NCBI GenBank assembly: GCA_026545765.1
Contig: CM048844.1
Location: forward strand, 17,244,237 to 17,308,236
Reading direction: 5' to 3'
Length of the DNA stretch: 64,000 bases
DNA from: Plantago major
Taxonomy: Eukaryota > Streptophyta > Magnoliopsida > Lamiales > Plantaginaceae
The notes below the pieces were generated by a model. The model was not told the DNA's origin and searched no databases. It saw only the letters and a list, made by a program, of their open reading frames with translations. Of the stretch, positions 1-13,000 are shown piece after piece. Positions within the stretch are counted from its first letter, which is position 1. The number at the start of each line of letters is the position of its first letter. The position numbers and the translations under genes are program-made.

Positions 1-397
1 ATCTTCTCTCCTAATTACAACATGAGAACAACAATTAATATTCCCTTTTAGTATTTAATTTGACAAGAAACTACTTTGAAGGAGGGTAAAATTTTAAAAT
101 TCTTTAAGGGCAAAATGGTCCATTCACTTGATACCAAACTTCAGCAACTTCCTTTCTTATAATATACTGATAATAATATTCATATGAAAATGTTTCTTTA
201 ATCCGGCTATAGGTACTTTTAAAATTTATAGAGGGATTATCACTTCGTAATTATTTTCCATTATACTAGTATGCCGTGTTTGATTTCGAAATTAATATTA
301 CACAATGCGATTATCACTTCAAGTCTTCAAAATATGAAGTTGTTAAAGTACAAAATGTCATTCTTATTTCAAATTGTTAAAAATACAAATTGTCATC

Positions 398-632
398 ACT
401 CTGTTCTCTTCATTTGAAAACTCATTCAGTTCAGATCCATTCAGTTCAGTTCTGCTTAGTTATATTTTATACTATAATTCACTTGATTCGATTCGGGAAA
501 GAAACGCCTTTACACACCTATCAATTGAAATTTCTTCGAATCGAATCAATGTAGTATAAAATATAACCAAGCAGAATCGAATCAACTAAATGGCCCAATC
601 GAATGAGTTTTCAGTTGAAGAGAACAAAGCCT
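398..632. repeat. Foldback MITE, family A, copy 1
   Basis: The two ends are inverted copies of each other: CTGTTCTCTTCA followed by TGAAAACTCATTC on the left, and GAATGAGTTTTCA followed by TGAAGAGAACAAAG on the right. The interior also pairs, with GTTATATTTTATACTA on the left against TAGTATAAAATATAAC on the right. No coding capacity is seen. The same terminal motif recurs near 3.0 and 17.4 kb, so this is a repeated family. The superfamily is not clear because I see no convincing target duplication. Confidence 0.7.
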
Positions 633-1150
633 ATATCGGTACATGCAACTAAAGACAGAAGGGTAATATGATCTTTCTCGTATATAATATATTTTTCATA
701 TTGCCATTATGTCACTATCTGAAATCTATTGGTCTTTTTTCCGAATTTTATCAATGAAAGTGCCTTTGGCTCAAATCTTCCCCAGATTTTATGTGAGGGT
801 CAAAGAGAATTAAATCGTTGGACACAGTGAGAATCCCTAATAGGTGCCACAAATATTCTTATTATATAATCTTGACTCCAGTAGTATTAGTGGTTGGCAA
901 ATCCTTTTTCCTCGTAAAATTATTCCCCAAATCTTGCAGATTTGGCATTATACATGGAATGGGACGGATATGATTTTCCTTTATAATGTCGTTATAACAT
1001 CTTTAACTTTTATCGGATTTGAATATTAAATTGAAGTAAGTGGATAATTTAGTTTCTAAATATACATTTTCAATCAAAGTTCACCAAATCTTTCTCATAG
1101 TGGTACTATAATTAATGGTACATACTCATTTCACTCCCAGGTTTAGAAAC

Positions 1151-1158
1151 TATTTAAA
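1151..1158 (+). promoter_or_regulatory. Possible TATA box of the X8 gene
   Basis: TATTTAAA lies 90 bp upstream of the ATG at 1241, a sensible distance for a short 5' leader. It is inferred from position and motif only. Confidence 0.4.
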
Positions 1159-1240
1159 CCCACAAAAATTATCAAATCTTCCTTGCTATCAAATAAAAAC
1201 TGAACAATCACCCAAGAAAGAAAAGTAAAAAAAACGTATA

Positions 1241-1945
1241 ATGATGCCAAAAAGTATTGTCAATGGCTTTGTTATTTTATTTCTCTTCAGTGTAGCTTCT
1301 TTTGTTCATGGTGATGACGTCCCTGTGGTATGACTACTACTCATCAGCTTCTTTTGTCTTATTTATTTAACGTACCCCATATTTGTTGATATTTTGAATT
1401 TGATTTTTAGAAGTTGTAGAATATGTGTTGATCGTTTTAGTGGTATTGGTATGACTACCAATAAATGTGTGAAATAAAGTTATTCAAATACAAAAACGTA
1501 TATAATTGATTGATACTGATAGGAATTAATGATTATACGAAAGTTGTAACACATTTTGGTGATCCAGATGACAAACTATTGCATAGCGAATCCACACGCC
1601 AATGACGCTCAAAGGGCGAGTGCTATATTGAGAGCTTGTGGATCCGGAGTGGTAGACTGTGGTTCCATCCAGGAAGGTGGACCTTGTTACTTTCCCAACA
1701 CTCTACAGAATCACGCATCGTATGTCCTTAATATACTTTATCGGGTGCAGGGTGTCTGCGACCCTTTCGTAGGCGGCATGATCACTAACATAGATCATTG
1801 TGCGTAATTGTTAATTTCTCCAAGCAGCTCAAATTAATTTTATAAGCTAGCTAGTAATTTTTATGGAGTAGTGATTGATTAAATTGGTTTTGTTTGTGCA
1901 GCATATGGTTCCTGCAAATTCCCAGGACTAGCATACACTGGCTAA
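1241..1945 (+). CDS. Secreted X8 (CBM43) domain protein, three exons
   Basis: The exons are 1241-1327, 1568-1799 and 1902-1945, giving 120 residues. Exon 1 encodes a signal peptide with the hydrophobic run FVILFLFSVASF and likely cleavage near residue 24. Exon 2 carries most of an X8 domain (NYCIANPHA, the ACGSG and VDC blocks, GGPCYFPNT, NHASY). Exon 3 completes it with SYGSCKFPG. All six X8 cysteines are present. The second donor is taken as GTGCGT at 1800, because only this choice restores the family motif TNxDxSYGSC. X8 domains bind beta-1,3-glucan, so callose or cell-wall binding in the apoplast is likely. The protein is a stand-alone X8 domain with no glucanase module and no hydrophobic C-terminal GPI signal, as in Ole e 10-like proteins. 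The usual tryptophan before the first cysteine is tyrosine here. Confidence 0.85.
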
Positions 1946-2667
1946 GGGATGTGTACTTACAAGTTACAAGGCTTCGTTGGGAGTAATATGCTAGAAATAT
2001 TTTGGTCCCAACAAATGTTTCTCTTTTGCACTTACTATTAATGAAATAAAGGCCACGAATATATAAAATTTTGATTTCTGCTTCTTCTTTATTATATATA
2101 TCAAATTTTGTTTTACACTTAAACCGTTAGGCTAACTTTGATTTTGCACTAAAACCTTTTTTTTTTTTACACTTTGCACCAAAACGTTTAAAAAACTTTC
2201 ACCGTAACACAAAGATTGTATGAAAATTTGCTCAATTTTACTCTTAATTGATGGTATTATATTCCCCTTTTATTGTTCTGTGTTTTTATTATTAATTTCT
2301 TCAATAGCATAGCACATGAATGACATTAATGAGATTGAAGTCTCCTTTGGGATTTATGCTTGCATTTGTACTTGTTTTCATGCCTTCTTTTTCAATCGCT
2401 TCTTGTATGATTGATACCGATTTCTGAAATAGTGGCATTGAACAATAAGAAATGTCAATGGACAGCAGTGTTCACATAGGTGTCTTTTTGGACGTTTATT
2501 ATTGTTGATCGCTATTTGAAACGTAAAATCATCGTAATGAAAGCTTTTGAAACTCAAGTAAATCTTAAATTAAAAGTAAAGTGTAAAATAAAATTTTCTC
2601 ATATATATATCCTTCAACAAGTCTTTAATGCTAGCATTTTGGCATATTTCGTGTATAATCATACAAA

Positions 2668-2738
2668 TTACTCTGTTACAGAGCTTAATTGCGCAGCTTT
2701 GAACGTTGCAGGGCTTTTGAAGCTCTGTAACAGAGTAA
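2668..2738. repeat. Small perfect inverted repeat
   Basis: Two 19-bp arms, TTACTCTGTTACAGAGCTT at 2668-2686 and its exact complement at 2720-2738, are separated by 33 bp. Each arm also contains the near-palindrome CTCTGTTACAGAG. The segment could fold as a short hairpin or be the remnant of a tiny MITE. No gene is attached to it. Confidence 0.7.
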
Positions 2739-3023
2739 CTCACCCACCGATGACAGTAAACATGTTGCAATTGCAGAATGTTTATTTTGATGATCTATAT
2801 AAAATGTGACCATTTCTTATCATCGACAAATGGTGATAATATGTGACTATTATATTTGATCAATTCGTGGTTAAAATTCAATTTTAATGATTGTAAAAAG
2901 ATAAAACTGAACATATTTTAAAGTACGGAGGGAGCATATATAGTCTGTCCCCAAACTTCAAACTGAGGTCCGCTTTGAATATGGTATTTGATAAATTACT
3001 ACTAAGAAAAAAAAAATGATTAT

Positions 3024-3313
3024 AAGGCTATATTCTCTTCGTTGAACTGAACTGATCTGACCTAATCTGATCTGAACTTAACTGAATTGTACTATAAAAA
3101 ATAACTAAGCATAGCTGAATTAAACTGAACTGAAATTAATGAGTTTTCAGACGAAGAGAACAACATCTGAAAACTCATTAATTTCGGTTCTGTTCAGATT
3201 TATTTAGTTCAGTTATATTCAGTCCTACTTAGTTATTTTTTATACAACAAATAAATTCAGTTTCATTCACTTCACTTCAGATCAATTATGTTCAGACGAA
3301 AATAACAGAGCCT
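3024..3313. repeat. Foldback MITE family A, two copies head to head
   Basis: The outer ends are AAGGCTATATTCTCTTCG on the left and ATAACAGAGCCT on the right, like the element at 398-632. The centre (about 3131-3186) is a second palindrome, AATGAGTTTTCAGACGAAGAGAACA facing TCTGAAAACTCATT in the middle. The stretch therefore looks like two copies joined or one inserted into another. Internal arms share GAACTGAACTGA-type repeats and ATAACTAAG/CTTAGTTAT boxes. No coding capacity is seen. Confidence 0.65.
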
Positions 3314-3338
3314 AAAAGTCTGACGCATCTTTAAGCTT

Positions 3339-3462
3339 AAGGCTCTGTTTAGCAAAACTAGCTGGAAAGCTAGCTGGTAGCTGGTTAGGTAGCTGAAAAG
3401 CTAGCTGGTTTTAAATGTAGGTGTTTAGCAAATTAGCTGAAAAGCTAGCTGGTATTTTGTAA
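3339..3462. repeat. Terminal fragment of a second MITE family
   Basis: The segment starts AAGGCTCTGTTTAGCAAAAC and then repeats AGCTGAAAAGCTAGCTGG-like units. GGCTCTGTTTAGCAAA ends with TAGCTGG repeats are common at the tips of plant MITEs. I do not see the opposite end downstream, so it is probably truncated. Confidence 0.45.
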
Positions 3463-4037
3463 AATGACATAAAAGGACATTACTCTTATTTTTCTTGTCT
3501 TTAACCTTTCTTATCGTATTATTAGTCTATAGTTTTTTAAATAATAATATATCATATCTTGTCCAATAATTATAATATATATTTAATGTACTTTACATCG
3601 CCACTTTAATAACATCATTAAAATTATCAGAAGTTGAAAGAAATAATCGTTGAGCATTTTAACTTAGTAATGAAAAAAAATCGTTGAGAAATAATCGTTT
3701 CTTATTTTCTTTATTCTAATTTAGGTTAATATAGGTTAGGGATATTTTCGGAATGAAAAAGATAAGAAGCTCCTTCTTTAAAAAAAAAGCTGCATTGACT
3801 AGTTTCTTTTCGCAGTTAAAGAAGGCTGGCGTTAATGAATTTTTATTAGTCAATGATAAAAAAAAAGTAAATTTGAAATTTAAATGATAGCAGTAAGTGG
3901 ACCCACAATATCCAAAAACAATGGACAAAAGACAAAGGGGTAAACCTGTCCAACTTCTTTCCCCGCCACTCAAAACTCAGATTGCACACAAACAAAACCT
4001 CCTGAACCAGAAAACACACAACACACACATTTCTACA

Positions 4038-7000
4038 ATGGCCTTGCGACCATTATCATCTCCCTTCTCTGCAAAAACCCACTTCAGAAACCTGCTCTTT
4101 CTCAACTCTAACTCGAGCTTTCACAAGAACCAATGGACTTACAAAGAACCTGTAAGTTTCCCTGGACAAAAAAGGGTAGCAAAATTGGTAACGGCTTGCG
4201 TGAAACTAGAAGAGAAAAATGTTCCGGAAACTGGGAGCGAGTGGGGTAAAGTATCGGCGGTGTTATTTGACATGGACGGAGTGCTTTGCAATAGTGAAGA
4301 GCTGTCGCGATTGGCTGCAGTCGACGTGTTCGATGAAATGGGTGTGAAAGTTACAGTTGATGATTTTGTGCCTTTCATGGGCACAGGTACTTGATTACCT
4401 CTTATGAACTATCAATTGTGTCTATTGAACCTTTTTTGTTGGTTTACATGAGTTAACTGGTCCTCATTGTATTAGAATGGATCAAAGTTTCGATTTTTGC
4501 CATATGTTTTGTACCTTTTGGTGGGTTTGAAGTGAGGAACATATATTAATTTTCGAGAACGTTTTATAAGTACAAAGTGACTTCTTGGTTTAGTTACTTA
4601 CAAGAGATGCGAAAGTTTCGAGCTTTTTGTGTGGAAACATTAGAAACCTTTTATCCATGGTACTTAGTTTGTTGATTGCAAATTTGATTCAAAGTAATTA
4701 CAAATTGAACTTAGTTTCTGTTTGAATCAGGTGAGGCCAATTTTCTAGGTGGTGTTGCTAATGTTAAGGGTGTGAAGGGATTTGATCCAGAGGCAGCAAA
4801 GAAGAGATTTTTCGAGATATACCTAGATAAGGTTGTTCAACGATAAACTTTTCTAATTGATATTTGTACTCTGTTTAGTGTTTAAAAATGTGAAATTGAC
4901 TCTGGATATTTATTCAATTACTGTAGTATGCAAAACCAGATTCTGGCATAGGTTTTCCAGGAGCTTATGAACTTATAACACAGGTATACCAAATGCTTCC
5001 ACCTCATTTTTGCCTTTTAGCATTTGGTTTCTTTGGAATTTACTATGATGTTGATGACAGTGCAAAAACAAAGGCCTCAAAGTTGCTGTTGCATCTAGTG
5101 CTGACCGTATCAAGGTTGATGCTAATTTAGCAGCTGCTGGCTTGCAGTTGTCAATGTAAGTACTTCCCTTGGAAATTTTATTTGCTATAGCTGGTATTGC
5201 GTACTCTTGCATTCCATTCCATTCCATTCTTTCTCTTCTTGTCTTTTTAATTTATTTATTCTTTTCCTCTTCTCGACATATATTTGTAGTAGATTAAACA
5301 CATGCAGGGAAATTGTGTTCTATGTCTAAAAATGTGGAAATCCTTCATCTTATTGATAGTGCATGAGATTATCAAAGTGTGGAAATCCTTCATCTGTAAA
5401 GAAAAGGCAAACGATTTGGTACTAGAACTCATCAAATTGATAAATAAACTTGGGGGTTCTTCATAGGAAATGATGTTATGCCAGCATAATAAAATAATGA
5501 TAATTCTAGAATTTGTCATTTTGAATGTGATATGTTACCTTCTATGGTTAACAGGTTTGATGCTATTGTGTCCGCCGATGCGTTTGAAAACTTGAAACCT
5601 GCTCCTGACATATTCTTAGCTGCATCAAAAATTTTGGACGTGCCTCCAAGTGAGGTATGCTGATATAGAGATCCTTGCATATATTTTCATTTCCTGTCAG
5701 GAAGATGGATCTTTTAGGTCCTTGGTCTGTATTTATTAAAGGCTATTAACCTGAAGTAGAATTGATAATTTGATATAGATGATAAAAATCATGTTCACTT
5801 CAAGATACATTTATCTGAGATTTAACTCTCTATAATATTTTATTGAATAGGAAGTTAAGACTGTTTTTGTATTTATACTTCACAAGTTTTCTGTCTTTAC
5901 AAACCTAGTTTCTTTTCCATTCTTTTTAACATCTGATGATATCAAAGAGTACCTTGAACAGAATCTCTACCGTTCCTATGCTCATAACTTGGTAAACTAG
6001 TTTGTGAACAACTGAAACTTGGAGTATTTAATAACTTATCCTCAAGAATTTCTAAAAATTGACACTGAAATTATAGCACCTAACTTTTATCCAATAATTC
6101 ACATTTCCATCTTTACACAGTGCATTGTGATTGAAGACGCATTGGCTGGAGTGCAGGCTGCCTCGTCTGCTAAAATGAGGTACCTTTTAGCACTTCTCTG
6201 CTCACTTGAGCTGTTCCATCTTGGGATATTCTGGTTCAATTATCTCTTGTCCTATAAGAGTAAAGCTCTATGGTCCTGTTTGAATGGTCATTTATTCCAT
6301 GCTTTGGCCTTTTTAGTGCTCAGTACCATTAGAAAATAGCCCTTATATATTAAAAATCATAGGTTTATGCGCTTAGAACAACTCTTGGAGTGTGTCACTG
6401 TAAATATTTGTTTTTATCATTTCAGGGATATCTCCATTCCTTCTTCCTGTTTTCTTTTGTCTTCATGCTTGTTCAGTTAAGAACATTATTTTATTTAATT
6501 TAATTTTCTGAATCCAGGTGCATTGCTGTCACAACAACCTTAGCAGAAGATACCTTGAAGGCAGCCGGTCCTTCCTTTGTCAGAAAAGAGATTGGAGAAA
6601 TTTCACTTGATGATGTTCTCAATGGCGGTTCTGGTTATCCTAGTATGTAGCTTTGGAAGTATGATGATCTTTTGAATTATTAATAAAGTAACATTGTTGA
6701 ACCCCTTTCTCTGAGGAGTGAATGCCCCCATGAGGCGTACATTTTGTAACGAACCTATGTATTTTGAAAGATTAATTTTATTGATGATAATTAAGGCTTC
6801 CATTTCCCACAATTATGCATTATTGCTGCGTTTTTATTCCATGTCCGAGTGTAAAAAAGGACGTCGGTTTTACTTACTGAACTAGTCACTTAAGCTCGTT
6901 GTCCATGTCAATGATCTCTGATTGAATGGATATCTAACAAAAACAAAAATTTTGCAGATCCAGAGAAGCAACCTTCACAATCTATTGCTGCTTCTGCACA

Positions 7001-10000
7001 AAATCAACCCACTCCATACAGTAGTGATATTAGATCCTTTGAGGATAACTATCCTGCAAAAGAAGCAGCCTTCTCAATTGGAGGGTAAGGTTGATATGTC
7101 TAAGCCTTCAGTTTGATAAATATTGGGATTTACTCTTCTTGTTCTTTAATATTTCTTTGTACGTCTAGAGAATCCTAAAATTGTTTTATTCCCCATCTGT
7201 TAGAAGCCAAATAGTTTTGTGGCGTCTTAAGTTAATTTTGAACACAAACTTCTGGGACAGCTATGTTTTATAGGTTTCATTTTTGTACAGTTAGGCCACG
7301 TTGTGGTGGATGAAAATCAATTTGCTGGTTGTACCTGTAATATAAGGATAGTCTTCTCTTTCGTTGACTATTTCTCTTCCATGTAACCAGTACTTGCATG
7401 CTTGTTACTAGCATATGATGCTTTTATGTCTTGTGAGAAGAGTGGTCATCGTATACTGTGTTGCTGTTAACAGCAGTAATGGCATACTGTATAGTTGAAA
7501 ACTCGTTATTCTGTTTTCCCTGATGAGGAATCACCTAGCTAAATAGGCCATAGAAGTGTTGCAGAATTAATTTATTGATCTCTTGTGATCTCCATCTGTT
7601 TCCATTGAGTGGGTTTATATCATTTTTTCATCGCAAACATGCTCATCAACTCATGTACTATATGAAGGACAAGATGTTGTCAGTTCTAACTGTCCTGTGA
7701 AGCCGTGGAGCTTTTTCGTTTGCAGGTTTCAGGGTTCTCGTCGAGACATTCTGAGATATGCAAGTTTGGGGGTTTCTCTTTCTTGCCTTCTCTTTGCTAT
7801 TTCAAATTGGAAGGTATGTGCTTCATGAAATTCTCTTTAGGCACATCCTTGCTTCCTTGTTTTTGACCTGTGGATGTATCTTGGAAGCGGATTTAAATTT
7901 GCAGGCAATGCAATATGCATCTCCGAAAGCTATCTGGAATTTACTTTTTGGGGCTAGGACGCCTTCTTTTGGAGATAACGGTTACACTTGTCACTCTTGC
8001 CTTTGCTGTTTATGACTGATTCTGTGTCTCTCCAACTTTCTTTTGCATTTTCCTTGGTTCAATCACTTTCTTAGTTTCTGATACTTAAGGCCCAAAATGC
8101 ACCTCATTGCTGAGTTTGATATGAGCATTTCAGATGAAACTGTCTGCTGAGGTCAATGTCAGGTTAACTGAAAATAAAATGTTCTCACGTCTTGTTCATT
8201 GCAGAAATGTCTCGTAACGGGAGAGTTCAACAGTTCGTTGACTACATATCTAATATGGAGAAAAGGTGCTAAGAAAATATATCTTCTTGTTTCTGGCATA
8301 TGTTGTGAACCGATTCAAATCTTGGCAAAATTGCAGTTTCACTTGTCAAATGTAGTGACTGCTGAGATATCAATCTTGGTCCTACATTTTGGCATTGCTA
8401 TCAATTTCCATTCATATTTAATAACTCTCCAACTTGGAACTCCAGCAAGCACTTGCACCAGAGATTTAAATTTGTGAACTTATTTTAGTTTCAGTTAAAA
8501 ATATTTGCTCGATTGTTAAATTGAAGTGTCGGTCAAATTACTCCATTATGATTGCTGACACCATCAACAAAAGATTGAATCTGGAACCATATCCATTAAA
8601 TATGTGTCAGAACTTTGGAGTCATCTGTATATATATATAGTTACACTCATGTGATTATGTACATATGTGCTTATTCATCTCTGTAGACACGCTTAATATC
8701 TGATTCTTCTACCTATGCAATAGATTCATGGAAAAAAATGTATTAGGCTTGATTTCTTCTGTGATGTTGTTGAGAGAAGAGCAGAGAGACATAAGATAAA
8801 AGAAACAAGGATTTTTTGCTGATTGAAGCTGAAATTTTTATAATACTTGAATGAAATGCACCGTAGTTGAAAAGACAGCATGGAGAGCTACATCATGTTA
8901 TTAAACACAACAATTATAATAACACCTGTGCTATTAAATAGGAGAAGTGAAGAACCCTAACTAGATTCTACTTTACCATGTAGCTTCTTAACATCACTCA
9001 AGTACTATCTAGCTAAAGAAACTGATACATAGTTTCAAATTGGAACTGCTCTATGTTCTAACATAAGCACACTTTAGGTTCGGAACGGTGTGTTGATGTA
9101 TGTGTGCATGCTTGGTGTAAGAATGTGTGTAGGTGGACATATAGATGTTCATAGTCCTTTCTTCCATGTATTTATATTTGGCACTTTTTGTCATTCAAGG
9201 GAACCAGCAACAATTGTGCCAGAGTTTCCATCTAAACTTGATTGGCTGAACTCAGCTCCTCTTCAATTTCAAAGGGTAAACTGTTTCTTTCGTAAACTTT
9301 TTTAACGTCAGTTGCATTTTGTTTCCTAGTAACATTAACTCATTTGTCCGGATTTAAAATTGATCTCCTTCGATAGAATAATTGCCTCCCTCTATTTATT
9401 AATTTAGACTTTTGTTGGACAGGACTTGAAAGGGAAAGTGGTGCTTCTGGATTTCTGGACTTATTGCTGCATAAATTGCATGCATGTTTTACCCGACCTT
9501 GAATTTATCGAGAAAAAATATAAAGATATGCCAGTAAGCTATGTTCTCCTATTATCTAGTTCCACAAAAGGATTTCTTGTTGTATTTCTCCTCTTATTGC
9601 TAATAACAGTTTAAGTTCTATTGCTAGCAGTAAATGGTGGAAGAATTCTATGGTGATTCCCAATTGAGTAATATATGGTCACTTTACAGTTTGTTGTTGT
9701 AGGAGTGCATTCTGCAAAGTTCGATAACGAGAAAGACTTGGAGGCTATCCGAAATGCAGTTTTACGTTATGGAATTACTCATCCAGTAAGTAATCTATTT
9801 TTTCCAGTACCAGAATTTAAACTTCTGTAGATAAATAAGGATCCTACTTAAAAGCTCTTAGTAAAAACATGAAGTCAACAATGATTCTAGAAGATCAAAC
9901 TATACAGAGAGAACTCCGTATGGAGTTTTGGACATGTAAAGATGGTAATAACCCAGTCTATAGAGTTGTTGGACATGTAAAGACAGTAAGCATTGCATAT

Positions 10001-13000
10001 TTATTACATAAATTATCAACTTAGCTTGCCAGAAATGTAGACTTTATGCACTTAGCTCAAACAATCTCAAGAAATCTCTCAAATTTGACAACACTATGAA
10101 TTCATGCTAAAGATCAGAACATTAACCGTTCATGCAGTGCCCTCCAAAGGAGCATAAACTAAATAGTGTTCACCTAGTTTCTAACAAAAACTTCCTTTAA
10201 ATGAGTCCATAGAAAATGTTATAATGGGTAATAGAGCATTTTTCCTGAGATATGAAGTGTCTAAAAGAGGTAAGTCTCTCTTGATAGCCGCCAATAGAAT
10301 ATTGCATATAATAAATAGTTTGTGATAGTGAGGTACCATTGTGTCGCTGTGATGTTGCTTTATCCTAAGGTCAAAAAGAAAATTGTCTAGACTGAGCGAA
10401 TACTTTAAATTTCTTGGATTCGGTAACAATCAGGTAGTAAATGATGGTGATATGAACTTATGGAGGGAGTTGGGTGTGAGTTCATGGCCAACATTTGCAT
10501 TGGTTGGCCCAAATGGCAAACTTATTGGACAACTAGCTGGTGAAGGCCGCCGCGAGGTACTCATTCTTCCACAAATTTCTATATTAGTATTTTTTTATTT
10601 TTTTTTGACCAAGCTTCTCACTCATGCCTTTGTGTTACTACATGGTTTTGATATTTAGAGCTGTATCCTGCAATTGTAATGAATGGATAACTACCTATGA
10701 TGCAATTAGTTTTAAAGTTTCAAAGATACAGACTATTACAATGTTACAATGAAACTAAAAATGCCACATCTTATAATTATATTCGTCATTGAGCAACTTC
10801 AGTGGTAAAAGAATCTTTTTTTAACCCACTAACAGTTGCACGGTGCTATATCAACTGAAATTATATTATGTTTTCATCCAGTGGAAATTAGTTAATAACT
10901 TCTACTTAATTTACTTGTCTTAGGACCTGGATAATTTGGTCGAGGCAGCATTAATCTATTATGGCGGACAGAAAATCTTAGACAATACACCTTTACCGCT
11001 GAATTTGGAGAGAGACAATGATACTCGGTTACTGAGTTCCCCTATAAAGTTTCCTGGTAAACTAGAAGTTGATATCCTTAACAACAGGCTATTCATTTCT
11101 GACAGCAACCACAACCGCATAGTAAGCTCTCTCGAAGTTGATCCTATCTATCTTTACTTCCAGACCTCCCCCTCTCCCCTCCCTATCATCGAAAGTACGA
11201 GATTTATTCAACCTCAGACTGTTTTTGATAATGGCTCATGCCAAGTAACAAACACTTTAACTTGATCAATTAAACTCTATGCACTCCATCTTTGATTTTT
11301 GATTTATTAACACATTTTCTACCTAAGACTTTGTCAGTGTTGCCTAATATAGCTTTTCAAGATCCAATAGTCGTGAACTGCATGTCATTGTTGACATCTT
11401 TGTAATGCACCATGGAGATACTATAAATGGAACTTTCAATTTGGTCATAAAATGTTAGGCCAATTACAATTTAGTCAAATCGGTTTTCCCGTTTCAATGA
11501 AGTCACCACCTTAATCGTTGTTCAAAGAGCGATTAAGGCATGCTCGAGATAGAGTAATGCAACTCTGAACATCTACTAAAAAGGCAGTGACTATAATGAA
11601 AGATACCCAACGGCGTGTTGGCTGAATTACAATGACCAAAATTGAGTTAATCTTCTTTTTAAAATGTACCTTTTCAATTGTGACTAAAACATTATTTTCC
11701 CATATTCTTTTGCTACTTTTGTGGTCACAGGTAGTTACTGACCTAGATGGGAATTTCAAAATGCAAATTGGAAGCAGTGGGGAAGAAGGTCTTCGTGATG
11801 GTAGTTTTGATGAAGCCATGTTTAACCGCCCGCAGGTAATGATTGGGTTACTTGTTAAGTATGGACAAACAATATATTTTGGTTTCTTTTAGTTGGCTGT
11901 GTATAATAATTCATGTAACATTTTACGTAGGGTCTTGCTTACAACCCGAAGAAAAATCTCTTATACGTTGCAGATACTGAAAACCATGCCTTAAGGTAAC
12001 ACAGGCATACCACTCCGATAGAATAAGTATTATTTGCCAAGTCATGAATCATGGGTTTCAGAAGACTCATCTGTAACCTTCTGATGATCCCTGTTGGGGA
12101 GTGACTGATATCTAACTTTCACCTTGGTATGTTTGGAGCATGAAACTAGTGCCCCAGACTGAGAAAATACTGAATACAGTTCCATCTTATTGTAAACCTG
12201 CAATCATTATTAACTGGAGATTTTGCTTCCTTGTAAATCTCTGAGCAATTGCTGAGTTTTTTATGACCTTGATCTCTAGGACCCTTTGGTTTTTCTAGTT
12301 AACAGTATCCTCAGACTTCTGCCATATTGAGCATCAGACTCTGGGAGAAAAAAAATGAATATGCAGCAATATTTGGTTATAGTAAAAATAATAGACTGAG
12401 AAAAATTCTGGATAATCTTTGGCATGCTTAGTGTCTCATGTGCTAAAACGGTAACTTTCCACTGTAGGGTGATTGATTTTGTTGATGAAACTGTTCTAAC
12501 CCTAGCTGGGAATGGTTCGAAAGGTTCTGATTATGAGGGAGGAGGAAAAGGGCCCACTCAGGCAAGTTTCTAGACCAAGAAAATGAAATTTTATTGTGTT
12601 AGTGTAATACAGAAGAATGCATGGATATGCATCGGTATGTAATATATATTTCCTCTCATAATATTTCAGCTCCTTAATTCTCCGTGGGATGTTTGCTTTG
12701 ATCCTGTAAATGAAATTGTTTACATAGCAATGGCGGGGCAGCACCAGATCTGGAAACACAATACCCTAGATGGAACTACAAGAGCTTTCAGTGGCAATGG
12801 CTATGAAAGGAATTTGAATGGCTCGAGGTAATGGTGTGTTTACATTTTCAAGTGCACGTGTCTCCTGTAACCTGGCTAGCAGCTGAGCGCGTTACGTCCT
12901 TATTAGTTGCATCTCATGTTATCATTGTTTCTATTTAAGAATTCTCTGCTTTTATGTTCTTTTTATGCAAGGTAAGTCAAAGCATGTCAATATTTTGTGT

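Noticed and set aside
3897-4037. Upstream in-frame ATG of SOQ1
   Set aside because: The added residues are not transit-peptide-like and precede a typical plant start context at 4038; treated as 5' leader.
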